DNA from: Isohypsibius dastychi
Taxonomy: Eukaryota > Tardigrada > Eutardigrada > Parachela > Isohypsibiidae
Direction of reading: 5' to 3'
Length of the DNA stretch: 20,134 nucleotides
Assembly (NCBI GenBank): GCA_034696485.1
Contig: JAQIWT010000447.1
Coordinates: 1 to 20,134 of the forward strand
Below the pieces are notes generated by a model. It had not been told where the DNA came from and did no database searches. It saw only the letters and a list, made by a program, of their open reading frames with translations. A program made the translations under genes and the position numbers. Positions 1 to 9,775 of this stretch are shown here, in pieces. Position 1 is the stretch's first letter. Each line of letters starts with the position of its first letter.

Positions 1-1735
1 GAATTTGAATTGTTCAAAAGCACTTTGGTTAAGCGATGAGCGGTGTTGATATTTAGATATGAGAAGAAACGAAACACTGTAATGCTCCAAATAACGTTTT
101 AGATCTTGCATAAATGACAAGACCGCATAGTGCGGTAGCAAAGTCACGCAAAAAAACGTGATACAGACGTCCTTAGAGTTCTGATCTAAACGATATGATT
201 GAAATACGTCCAAAGTTAACAAAAGCAAAACAAAAACATAGAGTCATGATCAGATTTGCGGTCGCTGACGATGTCTGGGTCTGACTTGAAGAGACGTCAA
301 TGGAACAAAGTTCATTTTTCTGACGCATACAGAATTTGTTTTTAATCCGGCCTCTGCTAATTCAAGTCTTTTGAAGATCCGGATCGAAAGCAAATCACCA
401 GACGGGCATCATGATAGAACATCGTTCTTCTTGAAAAATGTGGGTTTCCACTGTGATGGTCCGAAATTCTACTTCTGACTACCAAATACTACTAATGACA
501 CCGGAAGTGGTGTCGCTTCTACCATTCAGAAAAACGGTGTGCAGCCTTTGCGAAAGTGCACGACGGACGTGGCCTTTTTGCTGTTCCATGTGGAAATAGA
601 GAAATATACCTACTATGCACGGTGACTATCTTGGGCCAGCCCCGTACATGCAAAATGACTTCTAACCACGGCCAGCGGTCGAGGCTCGGTTAGGGACTGC
701 TAAAAGTCGAAGTTTCACACTGCCTATTCAGGTCCGGAATCGGAAGTCAAGAAGATTCGACAAAGAAACAGGAAGCAATTGTTCTGCTCCGAAACGTGAA
801 AACACATTATTTCTGATCATTTCGTTTTCGGCAAGATCCTTTCGTTCTCTCTTTCCTCTCTCTTCTCTCTCTGTCTCTCACTTTCCGTCTTCTCTTATCT
901 TTGGTCACCTGGCGGTACCGGTTTAAATACCCTTTGATCTGTTGTGTCACTTTTCCTCTGTTTGATGACTTACCAAAAGCTTGTTCCAGGTATCACTCTC
1001 GAACAACATAGTTAATTAGATATTTCATTCATCCGGCCTAGGTAGGTACGTCCCTCTCCCTGTCCCTTTCCCTCGGCAGAATTTCCCTCTCCTACGGTGT
1101 TACCTCCCGGTCCCTCGGTGGGAGTAGGAGGTACTGCCCACAGGGAACAGTGGGAGGTACTGCCGTAGGAGCAGGGAGGTACTGACCGGAGACAGGGAGG
1201 TAACACCGTAGGATAGTCTGGTCAGTCTGCCACTTGATATCAATAAGACTGCATAACAGCCAGATCACGACCTGGACACAGGCTAACCGCCATTTTTTTC
1301 CTTAACTCACGCTGTGGTTTCGCAGCTGGCAAGAATTTTGGTTACATTCGAGATGTTCTCCTCGTGACTTTGATTCACCGAAATTCACGCATTCTTAGTT
1401 CGGTTTAGAAACGTTGGTTGGGTTCACTTTCTGTGACCTAAATGTTTCTCGCTGAATTATCTCATCGCGGAAATCAAAGTTCGCCGTTTTTTGCATATTA
1501 TTCTTTCCCTGCTTCTCATGCGGCTATCCCACGACTTTGACGATAAGAAAAAAATCTAGCCCGTTCGTTAAGATGGATTTAACATCTGATGGACCATCGA
1601 ACCAGATGAAACGTATTCATCGCTGTTTCATTTTTCTTCATTGCCCTTTCTTTCTCGTGTCGGTCAGTTAGGATGTTTTGATCAGTTAGATAACACAGTG
1701 TTGTCTCTGGAGAAATTATATTGTCGAGACGCAAA
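1..1735. other. No gene recognised; host-type flank
   Basis: I see no convincing coding region on either strand. Open frames here are short, lack coding character or are low complexity. A pyrimidine-rich (CT)n-like stretch lies at about 841-900 and a G-rich repeat with inverted ends at 1090-1213. The end of this stretch presumably holds the promoter and 5' UTR of the peroxidase gene, but I could not assign a TATA box. Confidence 0.5.
1090..1213. repeat. Short element with perfect 19-bp inverted ends
   Basis: The 19 bases at 1090-1108 (starting TCCTACGGTG) are the exact reverse complement of 1195-1213 (starting GGGAGGTAAC). Between them GGGAGGTACTG-like units recur about three times (around 1122-1133, 1152-1162 and 1174-1184). 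The 124-bp unit could be a small foldback/MITE-like insertion or a hairpin-prone minisatellite. The open frame crossing it on the - strand is a by-product of the repeat. I see no obvious flanking target duplication. Confidence 0.5.
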
Positions 1736-4436
1736 ATGCGGCTGAATTTTGTTTTGCTGATTGGAGTATTGTGTTTGTTCCAGATTATTTATTTGACAAG
1801 CGCGTGTCAGAGGGAAGTCAAATCGCTGAAAAGGATAAAGGTCGTTCTTGATGAGGGTAAGAAATGTGAGAATTGCACGTTCTTATCGGAATTATCAAAA
1901 TATTTTGAGACGAAAATGTGAGGATACATTTGTTACATCTGGTGATGACTAAATCCTTGTCCACCGGGGAACCGCACCATTTTATATGAATTCGCGATAA
2001 TTTAGAGACAGCTATTTTTTAACAATATCTTCTGCTGCTCCGCGTATGATCATTTTGATGCTGCTCAGTTATTTTCGTCCCAATCTATCAGCTGGTCTGT
2101 ATCTGTCATTAAAACTATTCGGGTTTTCATTCTTTTTGGCATAATGACCTGAAAATATCGATCTGGTCATTTTTTCTTCACTTCATTCAACGTGAAGCGA
2201 GAGCTTGCGTATGTCCTCGCTATCAATTAGTGTCTGACGATATTTTTATAATTTTCAGCAGCAGTTAAAGATCAGGATGAACTTTGCCGTTGTGCGCCAG
2301 ATCTCTTTTCATCCAGTTCTCAAAGACAAAATGGCCAGCTAAAGTGTACATCTGTTGAATTTACTGTACTTGAAAAAATTAGGATGCTAAATTAGAGTGC
2401 GCCATGATCGCGACTTATTCAGCACAGTGATTTATTGGACCAATTTTCTACAGTTACGATGCAAAACAGATTCTGATATCCGTACTTTCTGAACTTGACT
2501 ACATCGATTAAATACATGCCTTCTTCCAGATGACAATGAAGATAACATGACTCGGATGCGCGTCAGAACAACAAAACGAAAACCGGTAAAGAAAGTTCGG
2601 ACCCCAGAACCATATGCATCTCTTCGACGCGCTTCTGAAGTTGAACATCTCCGTGAAGGTCTCGCTGAAAGATATCTAGCTACACCAAGCAAAAGTTCGA
2701 GCCGACTTTCGCTTGGTGTAGCTAGATATCTTTCAGCGAGTTGAACATCTCCGTGAAGGTCTCGCTGAAAGATATCTAGCTACACCAAGCGGAAGTTCGA
2801 GCCGACTAGATCAACCACGTCTGGTTTTAAACCGTTCTGAGAATTACCGTGGGAGACAAGATGAGCAGTCTGGCGGAGATAGATCTGGACGGTTTGGATT
2901 GTATGGACTGGACGTTCCGAAACGAGGATTCATCGAGATTACCGGACTCTAAGTACAGGATCGCAAACCTGTGAAACTAAAGAGATTGGACAAGGATGCA
3001 TTGGTCAGCAGTCTTAGTACGAGTTTCGAACTCGGACAACATGATTTCGTCAGGATCATAATGGCGCATCGACCCCCCGAATGCAGTGAGCACATATAAA
3101 TCAATAAATGATGTTATTAAATTGAATAACTTTTTCGTATATGCGTTTCTTCGGGTTTCGGTTTAGAGTTGTTCATCTTTATAATGTTGTCTGATCACAA
3201 CTTTTTCTTTCAGTTGCAGGCGATTACGGAAAAGGTAAGCATGTCCATTTTCTGAACTGGGCAGTCACTCGCGGAGTCACCGAAGCCGAATACGCTTATG
3301 AAACCGAGTTTGCCGCTATCCGCTTAGCTAACGGTTATACGTGAGTACTTTATTTGATTCATCCCAAAGTTTGCGGCTCAAAATTTTTGTTTAGAAATGG
3401 AGACGGTGAACAGTTATTCGCAGCACTCGAACGCATTCCACCCGAGTCATTCGAGGAATGTTTCGCCGACAAAGAGATCGAATGCAACTCGAAATCGCCT
3501 TATCGAACTTTCGATGGTCGTTGTAATCATTTGGATAGTCAGCGATTTGGAGCGGCGAATACCGGACAGATTCATGCCACATTTGCGGGTTATGAAGATG
3601 GTATCGGATCACCCCGGGGAATCTCAGTTGTCTCTCTAGTTAAAAAACAGAAAACCATGCTACCGAGTCCACGCGCTGTTAGTACTGCGATGGGGAGAGG
3701 CCAGGATCGACCGGACTCGAAGATGACCATGTTAACATCACAATTCTCCCAGTTTATCGCTCATGATCTCATCAACAAAAAGTGAGTTTGTCGGAGCCAG
3801 AAACAGTCACTTAGAGGCAGAATTTGATATGATGAGCGTTTTTCCAACGAAGATTCCACTTTCACATATTTATGAAATTTCCCTCTGCCCTATATGGCGC
3901 CAATGGAGCTGGTCGAAGATCCAAATCGTCCCAAGCAATTCACAATACCAGCCTGTTGCCATGTCAGCGCTGACTGCCGACACCCGTCCTGCTTCCCAAT
4001 CACCATTCCACAGAACGACCCTTTCTACGCCCCTTATCATCAGGACTGTATGGAGTTTGTCAGAAGTCAACCTGCCAATCCGCAAAACTGCAAACTTGGT
4101 GAGCTCAATTTCAAAGCACATTCCCGTATACACCGTTTGTTATCTAATATGTCCTTTATTTTGTCAGCTCCTCGTTCACCGGTCAATCTGAATACTCACT
4201 TCTTGGACGCCTCAATGATCTACGGGTCGAGTCCGGAAGTAGCCAAAAAGCTCCGTGGTCCTGCCGGAAGTCTGAGAATCAACGATTCCCCCGCAGTTAG
4301 ACCCCCGGGTTGTATGATGCCCCCTGTCGGAAAAGACTCCATGTCCTGCAAAACCGGGGGACAGGGTGCTAAACCGTGCATGATGAGTGGTGATAAACGA
4401 GTCAACCAACATACCGTACTGATCAGCATCACTGCA
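1736..4436 (+). pseudogene. Animal heme peroxidase, 5' part, probably a pseudogene
   Basis: Animal heme peroxidases (myeloperoxidase, chorion and cuticle peroxidases) oxidise substrates with H2O2 outside the cell. Likely exons: 1736-1856 (start ATG, hydrophobic signal peptide), 2259-2345, 2530-3084, about 3220-3340, 3395-3781, about 3908-4098 and 4168-4436. Family marks include YRTFDGRCNHL, a YEDGI segment, LPSPRAVS, the distal histidine in QFIAHDL, CFPI, FLDASMIYGSS and GDKRVNQ (catalytic Arg; the usual Glu three residues later is Gln). Damage: a 100-bp duplication/inversion in exon 3 shifts the frame, and TAA at 2950-2952 is in frame with clear coding sequence on both sides. No AG acceptor fits the phase at the 3781/3908 junction. 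The next expected exon (REHNR region and proximal-His half) is absent from the rest of the window. The family call is firm. Pseudogene status assumes no assembly error; a very long intron could explain the missing 3' half but not the other lesions. Confidence 0.8.
2641..2807. repeat. 100-bp direct duplication with a 30-bp inverted middle copy
   Basis: Bases 2641-2707 recur at 2741-2807 with two mismatches (CAAGCAAAAG versus CAAGCGGAAG), offset 100 bp. Between them, 2711-2740 is the exact reverse complement of both 2661-2690 and 2761-2790, each separated by 20 bases. This is a typical product of replication template switching. It lies in a peroxidase exon and shifts its frame by one base. An assembly artefact is the main alternative. 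Confidence 0.9.
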
Positions 4437-5440
4437 GTGAGACTTCATTTAATGTAGATACGCGTTTGGCTCTGGCTGATCTTCTGCTGTTGTGTTTTGG
4501 TTACTCATACGGGCCCGTTCAAAAAGTCTTAAAACCCTCTTTGGAAAGACCGATTTTCTGAACTGCTCGCATCCAGTCTTTAGTTTTTGCACTTTTTGAC
4601 TGAGATTCTTAAGAATTGGAAGTCCAAAGAAAATCGCTTGGCTGGACTTAAGTGATGGAGAGAGCGATAGTGAAGCCGATTCACCCTTCAAAGATAACCA
4701 TCTCCACCAACGTTTTCCGACAATGACCGCGAAGGTCGTCACTGGTTGTTGTGATAATTGTTCATAAGCTTGCCCAAAAACCAAGTAATGTAAATACAGT
4801 ATCATCGAATGTATCGGTGAATTATAGTAAAAAAGCGGTTTTAAAACCGTTAACTGCTGTTGATTCTCCAGCTGAATCTTCAACCCTCCGTTTTGAACGC
4901 AAAGATCTTTGTTTTCCGTGTTCAATCTTGGCAGTTCCACTTCCAAAAAAACTAAATCCACCCATATTGCAACTTAATAATGTCTATATCAGGTATATCG
5001 TCATTTCTGTTGAGAATTCCGACAGGAGAGTAGCTTTCCGTTGGAGAATGGCAGGCGCAAACATCGCAGCTTGCAGAAGAAATGAGCGTCCATTTGGGCA
5101 ACTTTTTTTAAACAAAGGAAAATTTGTGATTAATGTATTTACATAAATAAAATGTTTTAAGAGAAAAATCAAACGTAGTGTATATGTGGTAAAATAAGAT
5201 GAATTACGTGAGTGGAATTAGGATCTCGGTCAGAGTTATGCCACAGCCAACTCATCTTCTGATCGCGTTCCTACACGTTCCAGTGATAAGGACCAAGCTT
5301 TCACATGAGGTTGGAAATGGAACAATGCTCGAAGTTAGTCTTCATTTTCCAACCTCGCAGGCAGATTCTAATTCGAGTGCTGTATTCTTTTCGCTATTTT
5401 GCAAGTTGTGTTCCTACGAGGATCCACATCATCCTACGAT
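4437..5440. other. Gap between peroxidase remnant and the next gene
   Basis: No recognised gene. It begins with the splice donor that ends the last peroxidase exon (GTGAGA at 4437). The best open frame is on the - strand (4449-4961), described separately. The + strand frame at 4751-5146 has no ATG at its start and no family features. If the peroxidase was split by integration, the left end of the virus-like element should lie near here. I could not find a terminal repeat by eye. Confidence 0.4.
4449..4961 (-). CDS. Uncertain reading frame, possible coiled-coil/basic protein
   Basis: A 170-codon open frame on the - strand whose own start is not ATG. One part (about residues 8-36) is rich in L, E, N and Q and could form a coiled coil. 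The C-terminal third is rich in K and R with regularly spaced leucines. An overlapping - strand frame begins with an ATG at 4965 and reads MGGFSFFGSG, a possible N-myristoylation start, but stops after about 47 codons. A spliced gene combining parts of these frames is possible; I could not find convincing junctions. It may equally be non-coding. Confidence 0.2.
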   Translation of the reverse strand: MDLVFLEVELPRLNTENKDLCVQNGGLKIQLENQQQLTVLKPLFYYNSPIHSMILYLHYLVFGQAYEQLSQQPVTTFAVIVGKRWWRWLSLKGESASLSLSPSLKSSQAIFFGLPILKNLSQKVQKLKTGCEQFRKSVFPKRVLRLFERARMSNQNTTAEDQPEPNAYLH

Positions 5441-6835
5441 ATGCCCCCCGTCAAATTTAGCTGGGATCGAGCCCAAGATGTGTTCGAGGTTGAAAGGATG
5501 GTTAGATGTTCCGGATATGCCCCGACTATCATCGCGGACTTTTCCAAAGACAATAATCACCACTTCATTGAAAAGGTCATGGATCAACATGGAGGACCTC
5601 ATGGCATTATGCTGACAGTCCGATTTCTCGGTTATACAACGTGAGTTCGTAATTCTGCATTCAGATATTAGGAATTTCTTACGGTGATTCCTGATCGTTC
5701 GTAATATGCTTGCTGATATTAAATATCATCTACTCATTCAAATTTCATTTTGTTCTAGTACGGCAGATGTCTTTCCCGCTGAATTGGAGAAGAGCTTGGG
5801 GTATCTGCCAGATGGGCCGTTCAACAAACGGAAACGTAATATAATCAACAAGCAGTTGGAACAACGTATTCGGAATATGGCGGTCGAAATTATTCTGGCT
5901 GAAATCTATATCGACAAGAAGTGGGATTTCCAACTTCTTGGGTAAGTTTCCTATTATTGTATGTCTGTTCAACAAAAACCAGCCGTCAACCGAAAATCTG
6001 TTCAGAATCCTGTAGTTCCTATTAGACTCACTGTTTTTACAGGGATGACGGATTCCTCTTTGTCACTACGCATTACGGGATGCGGCACGCAGGGCATTTA
6101 TGGCGAACGGAATTACTGAACTACTTTGCTCGACTTGAAGGCACTTTACGCTCGGCATTCGCGGGAAGCAAAGCCCAAGATCTGGTAAGCTATACCCGAG
6201 CAGAAAAGAGCAACGTTAATATCTGATTTGGGATACAGATTTGGTCAAAGCCAGAGGACATTGAAGATGGATCTCGTTTCCCGTTTGAGCGTTTCTCCAG
6301 CATTCCAATCGGGTTTTTTCCGCGTCTTTCGGATGTGTCAAGAACCATAAAGAAGACACAACAAGTGACGGAGCATGGAACCTCAGCCAGTGAGGAGAGC
6401 GAATCGGATGAGGCAGAGGAGTCGAAAAATGAATTTCTCGACCGAGTCAACGCAACCAACTGTACCACCCGAGGTAGAACTTCTGGAGCCCGTGAAAGTA
6501 GTGAGGAGTTTTTGCCACAAGTGCAGCCCCATACAACCTGCAGCAACAAATCGGTTCAACGCTACACATCTGCGTTTTTGGAACCCTGTTGGGGATTTCA
6601 GTCTGCTTTTCCAGAGCCATCCAGCCAGGAACCAGCCCAAAAAAAGCGGGCCGTCGTTCGACAATGTGTTGCTAAGAAAACTGTTGTGCCCGCAGTGCGA
6701 CGGATTCCAAGTCCACCAAGTCCACAATATAGTCCAGCAAGTCCTGAAGTTTACTCCAGCCCAACCAGCCCAGCCTACAACACTGGTGATTTACAGTCCA
6801 ACCAACTACCAATCCAGCCCGGTCTATCATGCTGA
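5441..6835 (+). CDS. Unknown paralogous family, gene A, with CTD-like tail
   Basis: Exons 5441-5640, 5759-5941, 6043-6184 and 6239-6835 give 373 aa in continuous frame; introns are 118, 101 and 54 nt. I do not recognise the family, but the first three exons match the gene at 8412-9192. Both have F-x-GY before intron 1, LGY(L/I)P-x-G after it, and DG...VT...GM...W at the start of exon 3; all three intron phases agree (2, 2, 0). The ATG at 5441 gives a first exon similar in length to its paralog. The last exon adds an acidic Ser/Glu stretch (ASEESESDEAEESK), a basic patch (KKRAVVRQ) and Tyr-Ser-Pro repeats (YSPASPEVYSSPTSPAYN) resembling the RNA polymerase II CTD. After about 6778 a different frame carries further such repeats, suggesting a one-base frameshift near the 3' end. 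Whether it belongs to the element or the host is open. Confidence 0.7.
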
Positions 6836-7339
6836 GTACAGTCCACTTCCAAGTCCCACTGAACAACCGCCCATGGAGTAGAAGTGTTTTTTACGAGGTG
6901 GCTGGTTTAGTTAGTTTTGATGCGATTTGGAATACATATCCTGAGTTGACTTAAATTGTTGATGATAAGTGATTTTGCGGAACTGATAGTTAGACTTTTT
7001 TGAAATATTTGCTCTCTTGCTATGGTGTGATGGGGATAACTTGAGAGTGCTGAGAACGGTATGTGACAGCGTATAATATCTGAGGTAAAGTAGAACGTTC
7101 TCACGATCGTGCAGGAATGGAATTCGGATTCAGGGGGTCAAAAAGTTTTGCTGTCTCGCCCCCATTTCACAAGACCCAACTGACAACTCCTCGAAATGGT
7201 GAACTGTGAATTGGTAAGAAGACATTTTTGAAGTCGCAGACATTCTCTTCTGTAATCCCCGTATTCCAGGGTAGATGACCAATCGTTGAGGTAAGTGCAC
7301 ACACTGTGAGGGCGATACGATGAGATCTGTTACACCAGG
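6836..7339. other. No gene recognised
   Basis: The 3' flank of gene A. The first 46 bases (to the TAG at 6879-6881) are the out-of-frame continuation that encodes more CTD-like repeats. The rest holds no open frame with coding character and no clear AATAAA. Confidence 0.4.
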
Positions 7340-8165
7340 TACGTTACAAGTCATTTACGTACGCATTGAAGTACGCACTTGAGTACACTTTTTACCTACA
7401 CACTTACGTATGCTATTACGTACGCGCTTGCGTACGGTCTTAACGTACGCACTTACGTACACTGTTTACGTACGCACTTGCGTACGGTGTTTACGTCCGC
7501 AGTTTAGGTACGCAGTTTAGGTACACACTCACGTACACACTTGCGTACGGTGTTTACGTACGCACAAACGTACGCCGTTTACGTATGCACTTGCGTACGT
7601 TGTTAACGTACGCACTTACGTACGCCATTTACGTATGCACTCACGTACACACTTGCGTACGGTGTTTACGTACGCAGTATACGTACGCAGCTAACGTACG
7701 CAGTTTACGTGCGCTCGTACGTACACACTTGCGTACGGTGTTAACGTACGGGCTTACGTACACTTTTTACGTACGCTGGCTACGTACGCTTTTAACGTAC
7801 ACACTTGCGAACGGTGTTTACGTACGCGCTGACGTACGCTCTTGACGTACGGTTTAACGTACGCTGTTCACGTTCGGCGTTCACGTACGCTCATGCGTAG
7901 GGTGTTTACGTACGCACTTGCGTACGGTGCTTACGTACGCTGTTTACGTACGCGCCTACGTACGCGCCCTTACGTAGGTAATTACGTACACCATTACGTA
8001 CGCCCTTACGTACGCACTCACGTACGCCCTCACGTACGCACTCACGTACGCTACTCTCGTACGCCCTCCCGCACGTTCCTTTGATACGCCCATTCGCAAC
8101 CTGTCTACGTACGCACTTATATATGACCTTACATATGCCCCTACGTAGGCGCGTATGCACTGAAG
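7340..8165. repeat. Degenerate minisatellite on the palindrome TACGTACG
   Basis: Roughly 40 imperfect units of about 19-22 bp. Each centres on TACGTACGC or its complement GCGTACG, often alternating as TTTACGTACGCACTTGCGTACGGTG. The core CGTACG is its own reverse complement, so both strands look alike. Stop codons are rare on both strands, which makes long spurious frames (Tyr-Val-Arg-Thr type repeats). Units decay towards both ends. It sits between the two paralogous genes A and B. It could be a plain satellite, a recombination hot spot or a clustered protein-binding or replication site; the sequence does not decide. Confidence 0.85.
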
Positions 8166-8330
8166 TTCCACACGTTGTTATGTATGTCACACGTATATCA
8201 CTTACATGTTTCACATCACTATCAGGCACGTAATACCCATTCCAGGACATGTTTACAAAGCTTGAGACAATTCCCAGACTGACTTGGCGTTCCATTCTGA
8301 CCAAGAATGCTAACAAGCACTGGGGTTCCG

Positions 8331-8366
8331 TATATAAAGCAGAGCTCCAACGCAAGAAAAATCAGT
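8331..8366 (+). promoter_or_regulatory. TATA box and TCAGT initiator of gene B
   Basis: TATATAAA at 8331-8338 and an initiator-like TCAGT at 8362-8366. The initiator A (8364) is 33 bp after the first T of the TATA box, normal spacing for an RNA polymerase II core promoter. The predicted 5' UTR to the ATG at 8412 is about 48 nt. Confidence 0.7.
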
Positions 8367-8411
8367 CGAGCTCGAGAATAATTTTTCTTCGTTAGAATCT
8401 TGCACACCAAT

Positions 8412-9192
8412 ATGGATCTCAGCCGTCCAAGACCTATTAGAGCCGACCTTCGACGAAAAGCCCTAGCCACCATTACCAACCGGGTTTCAAGATTCTTGCA
8501 GCCCATTGTCCGACCCCGCTACCTTCCGGAGCAGATTTTAGCTTGTGAAAAGGTCCACAGCGAGAGATTCTTCTTAACCCGGATTTTTGGATACAACAGG
8601 TGAAATGTTTGTGAAAATCTTCGAAAAAAGCTAAGTAATGGAATTTTGATTCATGGACTTACAGGCTCGTTCAATACCGGCTCCCCGAATTCCAACAGTT
8701 CTTGGGATACATTCCGCGGGGAAACATCAGTGTTGGGGAACTGAATGAGAAGCTGCGCGAGTGGCTCTTCGGTAGAGATGTCGGTGTGATCCTGCGCGCA
8801 TATCCAAATATGGATCAGGAGCTGGAATACGAACTTCAGTGGTAAAACTGCCATCACAGATTCTTTTGCGTCAAATCTCCTCATTTTGTTTCTGTAGGAA
8901 TGATGGAACAGTTTGCGTTACTTCGGGAATCGGGATGATTCAGAAGCAGCAATGGGAGGCGAAATTCCTGGAGTTTTCTGCAGGATTGGCCGGAGAAATG
9001 CATCGTGGTATGACCGAGACCGGGGTGAGCTCTCTTCAAATTTTGTTACGAACGAAATTATCATAAACATCTTTTGTTTAGTTGATTACCATCACAGATG
9101 CGGAGCGTATGGGATTCCAGCCAACAACTACCAGTCGTGCCAATGTCGGCCAGGAAGATCCGGAGCAGCAAGAAGAAGATGACAGTGAATAA
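8412..9192 (+). CDS. Unknown paralogous family, gene B
   Basis: Exons 8412-8599, 8665-8841, 8898-9024 and 9082-9192 join in frame to 200 aa; introns are 65, 56 and 57 nt. The start follows a well-placed TATA/initiator promoter. It is a paralog of the gene at 5441-6835: both share the three intron positions and phases, IFGYN before intron 1, LGYIPRG after it, and NDGTVCVTSGIGM at the start of exon 3. The C-terminus is a short acidic tail (QEDPEQQEEDDSE) instead of the long CTD-like extension. No signal peptide, membrane segment or catalytic motif is visible, so I assign no function. An AATAAA at 9327 probably ends the transcript. The shared promoter style suggests it may be an element gene. 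Confidence 0.8.
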
Positions 9193-9326
9193 TTGCCATT
9201 TTTTCACCAAGAAGAAGTAAAATCAGTTTCCATGTAATTTTAATGTTTTCCTCTCCAACCATTTATCTGATAGTCTGATTGAATATACCGAAAAACTGGA
9301 GTGGACTTAGGAAAGATGTCGAATGG

Positions 9327-9332
9327 AATAAA
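9327..9332 (+). terminator. Poly(A) signal of gene B
   Basis: AATAAA, 135 nt after the gene B stop codon, followed by a GT-rich stretch (GTTTTGTTCATGTGATGGGG). Confidence 0.6.
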
Positions 9333-9470
9333 GTTTTGTTCATGTGATGGGGTGTGATTTGGATGACGCAGATTGGTAAGTCCCAAAAGACATTTAGTCA
9401 GTTTGTCTTTTCTCCGAGGAGAATGACTAGGCTAACTGGTGAAAAGGGTACATAAGTACATCAAGAATGG

Positions 9471-9496
9471 TATATAGAACATTCATTCAGTCAGTC
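9471..9496 (+). promoter_or_regulatory. TATA box and tandem TCAGTCAGTC initiator
   Basis: TATATAGA at 9471 and TCAGTCAGTC at 9487-9496, upstream of the ATG at 9545. The spacing is shorter (18-22 bp) than for gene B, so the exact start site is uncertain, but the motif pair is the same. Confidence 0.5.
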
Positions 9497-9544
9497 TTTA
9501 GTAATTTAGTCGAGTTATATTCCTCTCTCTGAGAAAGTTTCAAA

Positions 9545-9775
9545 ATGGACGCAGTTGGGGATGTAGAGCTAGGTCAGCCTGTGGTTCAGCCCGTTCGCAA
9601 AGACAAATGTCTCCGAGACTTCTTCATTGTGATTGGGTGTATGATCACCGTGATTATCTTCGAACTGGTCGCACACCTGACCGGTGGTAAACGAGCTCAA
9701 GTCGATATTATCGGTGGATTTATTGCGAATCAGTCGGTTTTGAATCCAAACGGTAAAGTTTCAAATGTCTCGTGA
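9545..9775 (+). CDS. Small single-pass membrane protein
   Basis: 76 aa from the first ATG after a TATA/initiator pair. A charged N-terminal 25 residues is followed by one strong hydrophobic segment (about residues 28-47, FFIVIGCMITVIIFELVAHL) and a polar C-terminus, so it is likely a small membrane protein. Small membrane proteins are common in Maverick-like viruses, but I recognise no family. A donor (GTAAAG) at about 9755 and an acceptor (CCTTTTAG) about 66 nt later would give an alternative, longer C-terminus ending near 9872; I cannot choose between the forms. Either way the 3' end overlaps the polymerase 3' end on the opposite strand. Confidence 0.6.
   Translation: MDAVGDVELGQPVVQPVRKDKCLRDFFIVIGCMITVIIFELVAHLTGGKRAQVDIIGGFIANQSVLNPNGKVSNVS
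9719..9724 (-). terminator. Poly(A) signal of the DNA polymerase gene
   Basis: AATAAA on the - strand, 6 nt past the polymerase stop codon (9730-9732). It lies inside the convergent small membrane-protein gene. Confidence 0.6.

Noticed and set aside
1012-1206. 64-aa frame on the - strand
   Set aside because: It is the complement of a G-rich inverted/tandem repeat with no coding features.
4751-5146. 131-codon frame on the + strand
   Set aside because: Starts at GTG, has no domain or codon pattern, and overlaps an equally open - strand frame.
6690-6835. Gene A as a true RNA polymerase II large subunit
   Set aside because: Only the tail resembles the CTD; the rest has no polymerase motifs and matches gene B instead.
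7340-8165. CRISPR-like array
   Set aside because: No constant repeat with unique spacers; the whole unit is degenerate and the DNA is clearly from an animal.
7585-8355. Long open frames on both strands encoding Tyr-Val-Arg-rich repeat proteins
   Set aside because: They follow from the stop-poor palindromic minisatellite and read similarly on both strands.
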